DNA from: Actinocatenispora rupis
GTDB lineage: Bacteria; Actinomycetota; Actinomycetes; Mycobacteriales; Micromonosporaceae
Reading direction: 5' to 3'
Assembly: GCF_016861975.1 (NCBI RefSeq)
Contig: NZ_BOMB01000019.1
Coordinates: 207,619 to 271,618 of the forward strand
Length of the DNA: 64,000 bases
Shown: positions 18,619-27,286 of the stretch, in pieces
Layout of the letters: every line of letters starts with the position of its first letter
How positions within the stretch are numbered: the stretch's first letter is position 1
Notes under the pieces: generated by a model
Told to the model about the DNA's origin: nothing
Database searches by the model: none
Seen by the model: only the letters and a program-made list of their open reading frames with translations
Position numbers and translations under genes: made by a program

Positions 18619-19773
18619 TCAGGCGGGTGGGGCGGCGAGCCGGGCCAGCGCCGCGGTCAGGTTGGTGACCTGCTCGGTGAGCTGCGCCGCCTGGGTACGT
18701 GCTGCGGCCAGCTCGTCGCGCACCGCGGCGGTCTCGGCGCGGGCGGCGGTCAGCTCCGCCGCCCGGGACTCGGCCGTACGGTGGGCGTCGGCGGCCTGCG
18801 CCTCGGCGGTCTCGGCGCGGGCGACGGCCTGCCGGGTCTCCTGCCGCGCGGTGTCCGCCGCGTCGCGGGCGGCCGCCGCCTCGGCCTCCGCGGTACGGGC
18901 CCGGTCGGTGGCGGCGCGGGCGGCCGCGTCCTGCTCGTCGGCGCGGCGTTCGGCCTGGTCGGCGCGGGCGGCGGCGGCGCGGTGGGCGTCCTGTTCGGCG
19001 GCGAGCTGCCCGGCGAGCGTGTCGCGGGCCTCGGTGAGCGCGGCGGCCTGCTCCCGCCAGGACCGTTCCGCGCGGCGTACCTCGTCGAGCGTGTCGGCCA
19101 GCGTGTCCCGGGCCTGGGTGGCGGCGCGGGCGTCGGCGAGCGCCCGGTCGCGCTGCTCGGCCGTCTCGGTACGCAGCGCCTCGGCCGCCGCCGCCCGGGT
19201 ACGGGCCTCGTCCCGGTCGGCGATCGCGGCGTCGCGTACGCCGTGCGCGGTGGCGGCCTGCGCCAGCGCGGCCTGCGCCTCGCCCCGGGCCGTACGGGCG
19301 TCGTCGGCCGCGGCGCGCGCCTCGTCGATGGCCCGCCTCGCGCGGGCGTCGGCGTCGTGGTGCGCCTGCCGGGCGGCGTCGGCGTCGCGGCGGGCCTCGT
19401 CACGTTCGGCGTGCAGCGCGGCGAGCTGCGCCGCGGCCTCCGCACGTACCTGCGTGACCTGCCGTTCCACCCCGGCCGGGCTCAGCTCGGCGTGCAGCGA
19501 CTCCGACAGCGTCTCGCTCATCTGCTCCAGCCGGTCCACCAGCTCCCAGGTGCGGGCGATCTGGCCGGCGAGACCGGGCGCGTTGCGTTCCCGCATCCGG
19601 GAGTTACGGGCGGCGCGTTGGCAGGCGCCGTCGTTGTCCCGGCAGTACCGGAAGGGGCGGCCGGCGCCGATGCGCTGCGGGACGGGGGTGCCGCAGTGCG
19701 CGCACGGCCGGGTCGGTGCCTGCTCGTCGGCCGGCTCGGGCAGGGTCGGGGTGTCGACGGCGGAGTCGGCCAT
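18619..19773 (-). CDS. Zinc-ribbon plus long coiled-coil protein
   Basis: 384 residues. The N-terminal region has a Cys pattern CAHCGTPV ... YCRDNDGACQ (residues about 23-60), consistent with a zinc ribbon. The rest (about 90-370) is an Ala/Arg/Glu-rich uninterrupted coiled coil such as ADRDEARTRAAAAEALRTE. The overall shape suggests a structural or DNA/nucleoid-associated scaffold; I do not recognise a named family. A TAGACT box 8 nt upstream of the ATG suggests a leaderless transcript. Its stop lies 34 nt before the gntP start on the same strand. Confidence 0.75.
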   Translation of the reverse strand: MADSAVDTPTLPEPADEQAPTRPCAHCGTPVPQRIGAGRPFRYCRDNDGACQRAARNSRMRERNAPGLAGQIARTWELVDRLEQMSETLSESLHAELSPAGVERQVTQVRAEAAAQLAALHAERDEARRDADAARQAHHDADARARRAIDEARAAADDARTARGEAQAALAQAATAHGVRDAAIADRDEARTRAAAAEALRTETAEQRDRALADARAATQARDTLADTLDEVRRAERSWREQAAALTEARDTLAGQLAAEQDAHRAAAARADQAERRADEQDAAARAATDRARTAEAEAAAARDAADTARQETRQAVARAETAEAQAADAHRTAESRAAELTAARAETAAVRDELAAARTQAAQLTEQVTNLTAALARLAAPPA

Positions 19774-19823
19774 GTCCGCAGAGTCTAGGCGGGCCGGGTT
19801 CGTGCGCCGCGCAGCGACGCCGG

Positions 19824-20348
19824 TCAGCGCTCGCCGTCGGGGCGCACCAGCTGGAACAGCACGTGGTCCTGCCAGCGGCCCGCGATCTTCAGGAACGCCG
19901 GGGCGACGCCGATGCGGGTGAACCCGACGCGTTCGAGTACGCGCTGGGAGGCGGTGTTGTCCAGCAGCGTCTCGGCCTGCACCCGGTGCAGGTCCAGCTC
20001 GTCGAATGCGATCCGCACCATCGAGCGCGCCACCGTGGTGCCGATGCCGCGGCCGGTGTCGGCGGCGGCCACCCAGTACGACAGGCTGCACGACTGGAAG
20101 AAGCCGCGGATGACGCTGCTGAGTGCGGTACGCCCGACGATGCGGCCGTCGTCGACGATCACGTGCGGCACCTGCGTGCCCGCCTCGTACTGGCGCAGCG
20201 CGTCGTCGATCGCGGCGCGCTGGCCGTCGACGGTGGCGTAGCCGGGGTCGCGTCGCGGTTCCCACCGGGCGAGGTGCTCGTGGTTGGCGACGAGCAGGTC
20301 GGCGAGCGCCGGCGCGTCGTCGGCGGCGATGAGTCGGGTGGTGATCAC
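19824..20348 (-). CDS. GNAT acetyltransferase, RimJ/RimL type
   Basis: 174 residues with the GNAT fold. Strand 4 and the acetyl-CoA loop are seen in SYWVAAADTGRGIGTTVARSM (RGIGT pyrophosphate loop), and LDNTASQRVLERVGFTRIG is the RimJ-type signature. It probably acetylates an N-terminal or small-molecule amine; substrate unknown. The start is taken as GTG 20348 (VITTRLIAAD) because upstream ATGs are out of frame. It is divergent from the WYL regulator gene with 67 bp between. Confidence 0.85.
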   Translation of the reverse strand: MITTRLIAADDAPALADLLVANHEHLARWEPRRDPGYATVDGQRAAIDDALRQYEAGTQVPHVIVDDGRIVGRTALSSVIRGFFQSCSLSYWVAAADTGRGIGTTVARSMVRIAFDELDLHRVQAETLLDNTASQRVLERVGFTRIGVAPAFLKIAGRWQDHVLFQLVRPDGER

Positions 20349-20415
20349 CGGCCCATGATGCCCGAGGCCGGGGCTGCGGCCGACAGCTGGCCGCAACGGG
20401 TGCGAGACTCGGCGC

Positions 20416-21375
20416 ATGTTGCAGACCTCGGCGCGCCTGCTGCGCCTGCTGTCGTTGCTGCAGACCCGCCGGGACTGGCCGGGCGCGGATCTCGCCGACC
20501 GGCTCGGCGTCAGCGCCCGTACGGTCCGCCGCGACGTGGACAAGCTGCGCGAGCTCGGCTACCCGGTGCAGGCCACGACGGGCACGTTCGGCGGCTACCG
20601 GCTGGGTGCCGGTGCGGCGCTGCCGCCGCTGCTGCTCGACGACGAGGAGGCGGTCGCGGTGGCCGTGGGCCTGCGGACGGCGGCGGGTGGTGCGGTCACC
20701 GGCATCGAGGAGACCTCGGTACGGGCGTTGACGAAGCTGGAGCAGATCCTGCCGGCGCGGCTGCGCCGCCGGGTACATGCGCTGAACGCGGCGACGGTGC
20801 AGATCCCCTTGGCCGGCCCGACCGTCGACGCCGACGTACTCACCGTGATCGCCGCGGCCTGCCGGGACCAGGACCGGCTCCGCTTCGACTACCGCAACCA
20901 CGACGGTACGGCGAGCGTGCGCAGTACCGAGCCGTACCGGATGGTGAACTGGGGCCGGCGCTGGTATCTGGTCGCGTTCGACCGGGACCGGGCGGACTGG
21001 CGCACGTTCCGGGTGGACCGGATCGTGCCGCGGACCCCGGTCGGGCCGCGGTTCACGCCGCGTGAACCGCCCGCCGCCGACCTCGCCGACTACGTGGCGC
21101 ACCGGGTGTCGACCGCGCCGTGGCCGCACCAGGCGACGGTACGGGTGCATGCGGACGCGGCGGCGCTGACGGCGCGGCTGCCGCGTTCGGTGGGGTCCAT
21201 CGAGGCGGCGGGCGACGGGGTGAGCCTGCTGCGCACCGGCGCGGACCGGATCGACAGCCTCGCCGTGTACCTGGGGATGCTCGGCGCCGACTTCGAGGTA
21301 CTCGACCCGCCGGAGCTGGTCGCCGCGGTCCGTGCCCTCGCCGACCGGTACGCCCGCGCCACGCCGACACCGTGA
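20416..21375 (+). CDS. YafY/WYL-domain transcriptional regulator
   Basis: 319 residues. The N-terminal DeoR-like helix-turn-helix reads LSLLQTRRDWPGADLADRLGVSARTVRRDVDKLRELGYPV. A WYL domain follows (about 140-230; here the motif region reads NWGRRWYLVAFDRDR) with a C-terminal WCX-like extension. WYL proteins sense nucleic acids or other ligands; this subfamily is often autoregulatory. A likely partner is the SRPBCC gene 35 bp downstream. Confidence 0.9.
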   Translation: MLQTSARLLRLLSLLQTRRDWPGADLADRLGVSARTVRRDVDKLRELGYPVQATTGTFGGYRLGAGAALPPLLLDDEEAVAVAVGLRTAAGGAVTGIEETSVRALTKLEQILPARLRRRVHALNAATVQIPLAGPTVDADVLTVIAAACRDQDRLRFDYRNHDGTASVRSTEPYRMVNWGRRWYLVAFDRDRADWRTFRVDRIVPRTPVGPRFTPREPPAADLADYVAHRVSTAPWPHQATVRVHADAAALTARLPRSVGSIEAAGDGVSLLRTGADRIDSLAVYLGMLGADFEVLDPPELVAAVRALADRYARATPTP

Positions 21376-21410
21376 CCCACACTGTGCGTCGAGGCGGGCA
21401 CAATGCGTGA

Positions 21411-22010
21411 ATGATCGACATCGTCGGGCAGGTCACCGAGGTACGCCGCGCCGTCGACGGCACCGGCACCGTACGGCTGAGCCGCCGGTACGACGCGCCC
21501 GTCGACGCGGTGTGGGCGGCCTGCACCGACCCGCGGCGCATCGCCGCCTGGTACCTGCCGGTCCGCGGGCAGCTCGGCGAGGGCGGCCACTTCCGCCTGC
21601 CGGGCAACGCCCGCGGCCGGGTCCTGCGCTGCGAGGCGCCCACCGGGTTCGCCGTGACCTGGGAGTACGACGCGGCCGACGGCGGCCGGCTCGACGTGGC
21701 CCTGGCCGGCGCGGACACCGGCACGACCCTGACGCTGGCGTACCGGGCCACGCCGCCGCCGGGCATGTGGGAACGGTACGGGCCCGGCGCGGTCGGCGTC
21801 GGCTGGGACCTGACCCTGCTCGGCCTCGCGCTGCACCTGGCCGGCGACCCGCCACCGGACCCGGCGGGCTGGCCCGCCACCACCGAGGGCCGCGCGTACC
21901 TTACCCGGGTCGGCGAGGCGTGGGCCGAGGCGTACCGGGGGACCGGGGTCGACGACGAGACCGCCCGCGCCGCCGCCGAACGGACCGCGGCGTTCTACTC
22001 GGCGCGCTGA
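21411..22010 (+). CDS. SRPBCC/AHSA1-type START-fold protein
   Basis: 199 residues with the AHSA1 signature: VRLSRRYDAPVDAVWAACTDPRRIAAWYLPVRG, then GFAVTWEYD. These proteins bind hydrophobic ligands in a helix-grip fold; role unknown. It lies just downstream of a WYL regulator, a pairing often seen in actinobacteria. The 3' end overlaps the convergent XRE/cupin gene by 16 bp. Confidence 0.85.
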   Translation: MIDIVGQVTEVRRAVDGTGTVRLSRRYDAPVDAVWAACTDPRRIAAWYLPVRGQLGEGGHFRLPGNARGRVLRCEAPTGFAVTWEYDAADGGRLDVALAGADTGTTLTLAYRATPPPGMWERYGPGAVGVGWDLTLLGLALHLAGDPPPDPAGWPATTEGRAYLTRVGEAWAEAYRGTGVDDETARAAAERTAAFYSAR

Positions 22011-22585
22011 CGCGACGGCCGGGCCCGCAGGTGCGCCCGCTCGCCCTGCTTGCCGAACAGGCTCAGGAACTCCACCGGCTCGTCGGTCGCGCTGCCGAAC
22101 CAGTGCGGCGTGCGCGTGTCGAACTCGGCGGCCTCCCCGGGCGCCAGCTCCAGGTCGTGCTCACCGAGCAGCACCCGCAGCCGGCCGCTCAGCACGTACA
22201 GCCACTCGTAGCCCTCGTGGGTCTGCAGCTCCGGTCGCCGCCCGCCGCCACCGGGCAGGATCAGCTTGTACGCCTGGACGCCGCCGACGTGCCGGGTCAG
22301 CGGCAGCATCGTCATCCCGCCGCGGGTCACCGGCCGCAGATGGATGCGCGGATCGCCGGTCGGCGGCGCGTCGACCAGCTCGTCCAGCGTGACGCCGTGC
22401 GCGCGGGCCAGCGGCAGCAGCAACTCCAGCGTCGGCCGGCGCGCCCCCGACTCCAGCCGCGACAGCGTACTGACCGAGATGCCGGTCGCCGCGGACAGCT
22501 CAGCCAGCGTCGTCGTACGCCGGCGGCGCAGTGCGCGCAGCCGCGGGCCGACCCCGTCGAGCGTGCGTCCCAGGTCGTCGTCCAC
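21995..22585 (-). CDS. XRE-cupin transcriptional regulator
   Basis: 196 residues. The N-terminal Cro/CI helix-turn-helix reads LRALRRRRTTTLAELSAATG-ISVSTLSRLESGARRPTLE. The C-terminal cupin_2 domain reads HEGYEWLYVLSGRLRVLLGE and ELAPGEAAEFDTRTPHWFG. The cupin probably senses a small ligand. GTG 22585 (VDDDLGRTLDG) is chosen; a longer frame begins at 22615. It precedes the esterase gene on the other side by 48 bp, but orientation makes them separate units. Confidence 0.88.
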   Translation of the reverse strand: MDDDLGRTLDGVGPRLRALRRRRTTTLAELSAATGISVSTLSRLESGARRPTLELLLPLARAHGVTLDELVDAPPTGDPRIHLRPVTRGGMTMLPLTRHVGGVQAYKLILPGGGGRRPELQTHEGYEWLYVLSGRLRVLLGEHDLELAPGEAAEFDTRTPHWFGSATDEPVEFLSLFGKQGERAHLRARPSRQRAE

Positions 22586-22633
22586 CCCACCACCGTGCCA
22601 CGCCGGCAACAGCATTTGCCATCTCCGCGCCGC

Positions 22634-24124
22634 TCAGGCCGTGGTGAGGTCGAACGGCACCGGCGCGTGCCCCGCCCAGATCCGCCGCGACACCTCCTCC
22701 GGGTACGGCACGGTCCGCGACTCGCGGTCCAGTACGCGGGTGAGCCGGTCCCCGGGCCGGTACGCGGGCCAGCCGGGGTCGCCGCCGCCGGCGAACCGTA
22801 CCCAGCTCTGCTGCATTTCCTGCGCGAGGCGGACGGTGCCGGCGTCGGGGTCCGCGCCGAACACCTGCCTGCCGGTGGGGCCGTCGAGCGTGCCGAACGC
22901 GAGCGGCACGTCGAGGCTGTGACAGGCGCCCAGCCCCGGCGCCTCCAGGCACAGCTCGAACAGGTACGAGGTGCCGCCCGCGGCCGTGTTCGCCTCGGCC
23001 AGGTGCAGCGACGGCATCCGGAACAGCGCGTCGGACGACACCGTCTCCAGCAGGACGTCCGGCCCGGCATCCGGGTACCCGGCACGGTAGGCGTCCGCGC
23101 CGCCGGGTGGCGCCCACACCTCCAGCGCGGTGCGCGCCTCCTGCTCGGTGAACGTACCGGCGCGGCCGGTCATGACGGAGAACAACCGGAACTCGTCGCG
23201 GGTGTGGCCGACCACCAGGTCGATTCCGGCCGCCCGCCCACCGGTCAACGCCGACCACGGCGTGTCCGGCAGGACCTCGCCGTCGAGTACGGGGCAGACC
23301 GGCACACCGGTCTGGGCGATCCGTCCCCAGCGCCCGCGGTCGGCGGACAGCTCGGCGCCGAGGGCGGTCACCTCGTCGGCCAGCCGCCACGGATCGACGG
23401 CACCCAGGGCCGCCGCGGTCGGCTTCGCCCCGACCCGTACGGCGAGCGCGGCGGTGACCTCGCGGGCGAGCGCCGGCGTGCAGTGGCTCCCCGGTACCGA
23501 GTGGGTGATCGCCCGGCGGAACAGTCCCCGCGCCGGCGCCATCGTGAGCAGGGCGGCGATCGAGCCGGCCCCGGCGGACTGCCCGGCGACGGTGACCTGC
23601 GCGGGGTCGCCGCCGAACCGCGCGACGTTGCGCCGCACCCAGTCCAGCGCGGCCACCTGGTCCAGCAGCCCCCGGTTCGGCGGGGCGCCGTCGACCAGCG
23701 CGAAGCCCTCCACCCCCACCCGGTAGTTGAGGCTCACGACGACGAGCCCGGCGGCGCACAGCCGCGCCGGATCGTACGACGGGTCGCCGCTCACGGCGGT
23801 GATGTACGCGCCGCCGGGGATCCACACCAGCACCGGCAACCCGGCCGTACCGGGATCGGGGGTGCTGACGTTGAGCGTCAGCCAGTCGGTGTCGCGGGCC
23901 GCGTCGGTCTGGGCCGGCCCGGACTGCGGCGGGGGAGGCCCGAACTCGGTGGCGCGCCGCGTGCCGTCCCAGGTCGTCGGCGCGGCGGGCGCGGCGAAGC
24001 GCAGATCCCCCACCGGCGGCCGGGCGTACGGGATGCCGCGGAACTCGGCCAGCCCGGCGCGCCACCGCCCCTCCACCACGCCCTCCGCCGTACGGATCCG
24101 TGGTCCCGTCGCCGCATCACGCAT
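22634..24124 (-). CDS. Type-B carboxylesterase/lipase
   Basis: 496 residues of the alpha/beta-hydrolase carboxylesterase family. Visible features are FRGIPYARPPVGDLRF near the N terminus, the oxyanion-hole region WIPGGAYITA, the nucleophile elbow GQSAGA (Ser about 184) and CHSLDVPLAFG, which supplies the catalytic His. It should hydrolyse carboxylic esters in the cytoplasm (no signal peptide). It is divergent from a TetR gene with 72 bp between that carry two TTTCAGGT repeats, so that regulator probably controls it. Confidence 0.9.
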   Translation of the reverse strand: MRDAATGPRIRTAEGVVEGRWRAGLAEFRGIPYARPPVGDLRFAAPAAPTTWDGTRRATEFGPPPPQSGPAQTDAARDTDWLTLNVSTPDPGTAGLPVLVWIPGGAYITAVSGDPSYDPARLCAAGLVVVSLNYRVGVEGFALVDGAPPNRGLLDQVAALDWVRRNVARFGGDPAQVTVAGQSAGAGSIAALLTMAPARGLFRRAITHSVPGSHCTPALAREVTAALAVRVGAKPTAAALGAVDPWRLADEVTALGAELSADRGRWGRIAQTGVPVCPVLDGEVLPDTPWSALTGGRAAGIDLVVGHTRDEFRLFSVMTGRAGTFTEQEARTALEVWAPPGGADAYRAGYPDAGPDVLLETVSSDALFRMPSLHLAEANTAAGGTSYLFELCLEAPGLGACHSLDVPLAFGTLDGPTGRQVFGADPDAGTVRLAQEMQQSWVRFAGGGDPGWPAYRPGDRLTRVLDRESRTVPYPEEVSRRIWAGHAPVPFDLTTA

Positions 24125-24141
24125 GCCGCCCCCTCCACCGT

Positions 24142-24168
24142 TTTCAGGTCAACTGTATTGTTTCAGGT
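24142..24168. promoter_or_regulatory. Direct repeat TTTCAGGT in the esterase/TetR divergent promoter
   Basis: Two copies of TTTCAGGT at 24142-24149 and 24161-24168, 19 bp apart, flank CAACTGTATTG in an otherwise GC-rich region. It is a candidate operator for the adjacent TetR-type repressor. Confidence 0.4.
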
Positions 24169-24196
24169 GCAGCGGAACGGTCGGGAAGGGGCCCGG

Positions 24197-24799
24197 ATGC
24201 CGAAGACGGTCGATCACCAGCACCGCCGCGAAACGATCGCCCGCGCCCTGTGGCGGGTGGTGGACGGGCGCGGCGTCGCCCACGCGACCATGCGCGTCGT
24301 CGCGCACGAGGCGGGCATCTCCCTCGGCCAGTTGCAGCACTACTTCGCGTCCCGGGCGGCCATGCTCAGCTTCGCCATGGACTTCGCCGCCGAGCAGCGA
24401 GCCGCCCGCGTCCAGCGGGGACTCGCCGCCCTCGGCGAACACCCGCACCCGCGCGACGTGCTGCGGCTGATGCTCACCGAGATGCTCCCCGTCCACCCCG
24501 ACGCCCGCGCCACCAGCCGCATGAGCACCGCGTACGTGCTGGAAGCGTTGCACGACAAGGAACTCCACGCCCGCGCCCGCGACGGACTGCGCCAGGCGCG
24601 TACCGCCGTCGAGGACCTGGTACGTCAGGCGGTCGCCGACGGACACATCGCCGCGGACCGCGACCCCGCGACCGAGACCGACCTGCTGCTCGCCCTCACC
24701 GGCCTCACCACCCTCCTCGAACTCGACGTCGTCGGCCCCGCCGCCGCGCGCGCCGCCATCGACAGCCACCTCGCCCGACTGTTCACCCCGCCGTCCTGA
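24197..24799 (+). CDS. TetR/AcrR-family regulator
   Basis: 200 residues. The N-terminal helix-turn-helix reads ETIARALWRVVDGRGVAHATMRVVAHEAG-ISLGQLQHYFASR, and the BetI-like all-helical ligand domain follows. ATG 24197 has GGGAAGGGG upstream. It probably represses itself and the divergent carboxylesterase in response to an ester or its product. Confidence 0.88.
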   Translation: MPKTVDHQHRRETIARALWRVVDGRGVAHATMRVVAHEAGISLGQLQHYFASRAAMLSFAMDFAAEQRAARVQRGLAALGEHPHPRDVLRLMLTEMLPVHPDARATSRMSTAYVLEALHDKELHARARDGLRQARTAVEDLVRQAVADGHIAADRDPATETDLLLALTGLTTLLELDVVGPAAARAAIDSHLARLFTPPS

Positions 24800-24862
24800 C
24801 CCCGGCCCGGCCCGCCCGAAAGTCCCGCGACGTCGGGCACCACGAACTGCTACAACACCGGC

Positions 24863-25888
24863 ATGACGGATCGCGGCATCGTGGTGGTCGGCGCCGGCAT
24901 CGTGGGCGCGTCGCTGGCGTACCACCTGGCGGGGCACGGTCGGTCCGTCACCGTGCTCGACGCCGGGCTGCCCGCGTCGGGCGCCACCCGGGCCTCGTTC
25001 GCCTGGATCGGCCGCTCGGTCGACGGCGCCCTGCCCTCGGCGCCGCTGCGCCGCCTGGCGCTGGACGAGTACCGGCGGGTGGAGGCCGAGCTGCCCGCGC
25101 TGGCGATCCGCTGGTCCGGGTCGGTGAGCTGGGACGGCTTCGACACGTCCGCGGGCCCGCGTACTCACGACGCGGCGGCGCTGGAGCCGAACCTGAACGC
25201 GCCACCCGCGGAGGCCGTGCACCGCCCGGACGACGCCGCGTTCGACCCCGTCGCCGGGAGCGAGGTGCTGATCGCCGCCGCCCGTGACCGCGGCGCCCGA
25301 GTACTGACCGGCACGCTCGCCACCGCCCTCGACCACCGGGACGGCACGGTGCACGGCGTACGGACCACCGCCGGGCCCGTACCCGCCGGGACCGTCGTCC
25401 TGGCCGCCGGCACCGGAACGGTCGCCCTCTGCGCCGGGATCGGTGTCACGCTGCCCGTCGAACCGTCACCCGCGATCCTCGTACGGTTACGCGCGGCGCC
25501 CGGTCTGGTCCGCGGCATCGTCGCGACGCCGGCGCTGGAGGCCCGCCAGCTCGACGACGGCACGGTACTCGCGCCCGTCGCGTACGGCGGCGAGACCGAC
25601 CGGGCCGCGCTGCTCGCCACCGCCCACCGCGTACGTGACCGGTTCGCCGCCGCGTTCGCGGGCGCCGGCGACGCGGAGGTGGACTCCGTCGAGATCGGCT
25701 GGCGCCCCATGCCCGCCGACGGGGAACCGGTCATCGGCCCGCCCCCCGGCACCGACGGCCTGTACGTCGCCGTCATGCACTCGGCGATCACCCTCGCCGC
25801 CGCCGCAGGCCGCCTCGCCGCCACCGAGATCCTCACCGGATCGCCCGCCCCCGAACTCGCCGGCTGCCGCCCGCACCGCTTCGCCTGA
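24863..25888 (+). CDS. FAD-dependent amine/amino-acid oxidoreductase (DAO family)
   Basis: 341 residues. The N-terminal Rossmann motif GAGIVGASLAYHLAGHG binds FAD. The C-terminal part has the DAO-type GWRPMPADGEPVIGP and LYVAVMHSAITLAAAAGRLAA. It probably oxidises a secondary amine or imino acid; the substrate cannot be read. A TACAAC box 6 nt upstream of the ATG suggests a leaderless transcript. Confidence 0.88.
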   Translation: MTDRGIVVVGAGIVGASLAYHLAGHGRSVTVLDAGLPASGATRASFAWIGRSVDGALPSAPLRRLALDEYRRVEAELPALAIRWSGSVSWDGFDTSAGPRTHDAAALEPNLNAPPAEAVHRPDDAAFDPVAGSEVLIAAARDRGARVLTGTLATALDHRDGTVHGVRTTAGPVPAGTVVLAAGTGTVALCAGIGVTLPVEPSPAILVRLRAAPGLVRGIVATPALEARQLDDGTVLAPVAYGGETDRAALLATAHRVRDRFAAAFAGAGDAEVDSVEIGWRPMPADGEPVIGPPPGTDGLYVAVMHSAITLAAAAGRLAATEILTGSPAPELAGCRPHRFA

Positions 25889-25895
25889 CGTCCGA

Positions 25896-25917
25896 CCATC
25901 CCCTGCATACGGGATGG
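25896..25917 (+). terminator. Hairpin after the FAD oxidoreductase gene
   Basis: A perfect 7-bp stem (CCATCCC/GGGATGG) with an 8-nt loop lies 7 nt past the stop codon. A likely terminator. From here to 26053 I see no gene. Confidence 0.5.
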
Positions 25918-26053
25918 ATGGCGGCCGAGGCATCGATGGCACCGCTCCCGGAGCGGGCACGTCCCCCGCGTACCTTCTGCGAACCCTGACTGCGGGAGTG
26001 CTCGTGCTTGGCCGCGCCGCATCGACGGTGTACCCGAAGCGTGCTCGCGCATG

Positions 26054-26221
26054 TCAGGACACGACGACGAGCCGCCGGCCCCCGCAGGTCCCGGCCGCGA
26101 TCGCCCTTTCCACGGCGACCGCCCGCACGTCGATGATCACCCCACCGGCGCCGGCCACCGGATCCGGGAACTCCTCGTACCGCGGGACGCCGCCGACCTC
26201 GTGCAGTGCCGCCGCCTTCAT
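26054..26221 (-). pseudogene. N-terminal stub of a zinc-type alcohol dehydrogenase/quinone oxidoreductase
   Basis: 55 codons beginning MKAAALHEVGGVPRYEEFPDPVAG, which is the N terminus of MDR-type alcohol dehydrogenases (normally 320-350 residues). The frame ends at a stop soon after VRAVAVERAIAAGTC and nothing of the Rossmann domain follows. The start codon has a good CAGGAG Shine-Dalgarno and overlaps the preceding stop (ATGA), so translation signals survive although the enzyme is gone. It was probably once a target of the TetR-like repressor encoded divergently. Confidence 0.65.
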
Positions 26222-26436
26222 GACGACTCCTGACCGAGGAAGTGGGCGACCCGACGCTGCCACGCCACCAGTACGCGGGGCTGCCGTACGCGGGAGTGGT
26301 GGTTTCGCGTGCTGGTGCCGTGGCGCTGGGAGGTCTTGCCCTGGTGCCCGGTCGGGTGCTCGACGTGCCGGGGGACCGCGGGTACGCGATGGGTCGCCCG
26401 GTGCAGCCGTGTCCTCAGCGGGTGTTGGCCTGCCAT
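26218..26436 (-). CDS. 72-codon ORF behind a strong Shine-Dalgarno, unrecognised
   Basis: The ATG at 26436 has a near-perfect GAGGAGG 7 nt upstream and sits just downstream of the tetO-like operators, so it is in the right place to be the repressed gene. The 72-residue product (MAGQHPLRTRLHRATHRV...) is rich in Arg and His and resembles no family I know. It may be a frameshifted remnant. Its stop overlaps the start of the dehydrogenase stub. Confidence 0.35.
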   Translation of the reverse strand: MAGQHPLRTRLHRATHRVPAVPRHVEHPTGHQGKTSQRHGTSTRNHHSRVRQPRVLVAWQRRVAHFLGQESS

Positions 26437-26469
26437 CGTTCGTCCTCCTCGGGGTACGACGCACCGCGC

Positions 26470-26506
26470 CTCTATCATCGATAGAGAGAATCTAGCACTG
26501 ATAGAG
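26470..26506. promoter_or_regulatory. Two tetO-like operators
   Basis: Site 1 (26470-26486) is CTCTATCATCGATAGAG, a perfect 7-bp-arm palindrome. Site 2 (26491-26506) is TCTAGCACTGATAGAG, which matches the classical tetO sequence at 13 of 16 positions. They lie directly upstream of a repressor with a TetR-class DNA-recognition domain and would control both directions. Confidence 0.75.
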
Positions 26507-26518
26507 TGCGGGCGGGAG

Positions 26519-27160
26519 GTGGCCGAGTTGGCGTTGGACCGAGCGCGGATCGTCGAGGAGGCCGTGGCCCTGCTGGACGCGGAAGGTCTCGACAGCGTCA
26601 CCACCCGCAAACTGGCCGCGCGGCTCGGCGTCCAGTCGCCCACCCTCTACTGGCACATGCCCAACAAGGCCGCGCTGGTGACCGCGCTCGCCGAGAACAT
26701 CCTGGAGCAGGAGTTTCCCGACCTGACGCCGCCGGGCCCCGACGAACCCTGGCAGGAATGGCTCACGGATCTCGCCGTACGGCTGCGCCACGCGCTGCTC
26801 GCCCACCCCGACGGCGCCCGCGTCCTGTCCGCCTCCCAGCTTTCCCGCCGAATGGCCGCGATCTCCGAGCTCGCCATGAGTACCCTCGTGACCCGCGGAA
26901 TCCCGCTACGGCGGGCCCGCGTCATCGTCCTCACGGTCGAGCGCTTCACCGTCGGCCACGTACTCGAAGAACAGGCCGCCCGCCCCGGCCCGGACGAACT
27001 CGGCGACTTCGACATGGCCGCCTTCACCGAGCAGCACCCCACGGTCATGGCCGGAATCACCGAGTACTTCCAGCCCGGCGCGACGGTCGACGACCTCTTC
27101 CGTGACTGTCTCGACGTGGTCATCGAGGGCGCGGTCGCGAAGTCCCAGCCCAAGCCCTGA
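26519..27160 (+). CDS. TetR-class transcriptional repressor (TetR_C domain)
   Basis: 213 residues. The helix-turn-helix reads ALDRARIVEEAVALLDAEGLDSVTTRKLA-ARLGVQSPTLYWHMPNKAAL, very close to tetracycline repressors, and is followed by a TetR_C-type helical core (AMSTLVTRGIPLRRARVIVL...FTVGHVLEEQA). The true start may be GTG 26519 or TTG 26528, the latter with GGGAGG at 8-nt spacing. Two tetO-like sites lie just upstream, so autoregulation is expected. The divergent target genes appear degraded, leaving an orphan repressor. Effector unknown. Confidence 0.88.
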   Translation: MAELALDRARIVEEAVALLDAEGLDSVTTRKLAARLGVQSPTLYWHMPNKAALVTALAENILEQEFPDLTPPGPDEPWQEWLTDLAVRLRHALLAHPDGARVLSASQLSRRMAAISELAMSTLVTRGIPLRRARVIVLTVERFTVGHVLEEQAARPGPDELGDFDMAAFTEQHPTVMAGITEYFQPGATVDDLFRDCLDVVIEGAVAKSQPKP

Positions 27161-27286
27161 CCGCCGGAAGACGTGCTCCCCTGGCGTACGCGGTGACCGT
27201 GGTCCACATGCCGTCGACACGTGCCGAACCGTCGCGCGGGGGAGTGCGCGGCCCTCACGTCATGGCGCGGGCGCTCCGTCAGGCGC

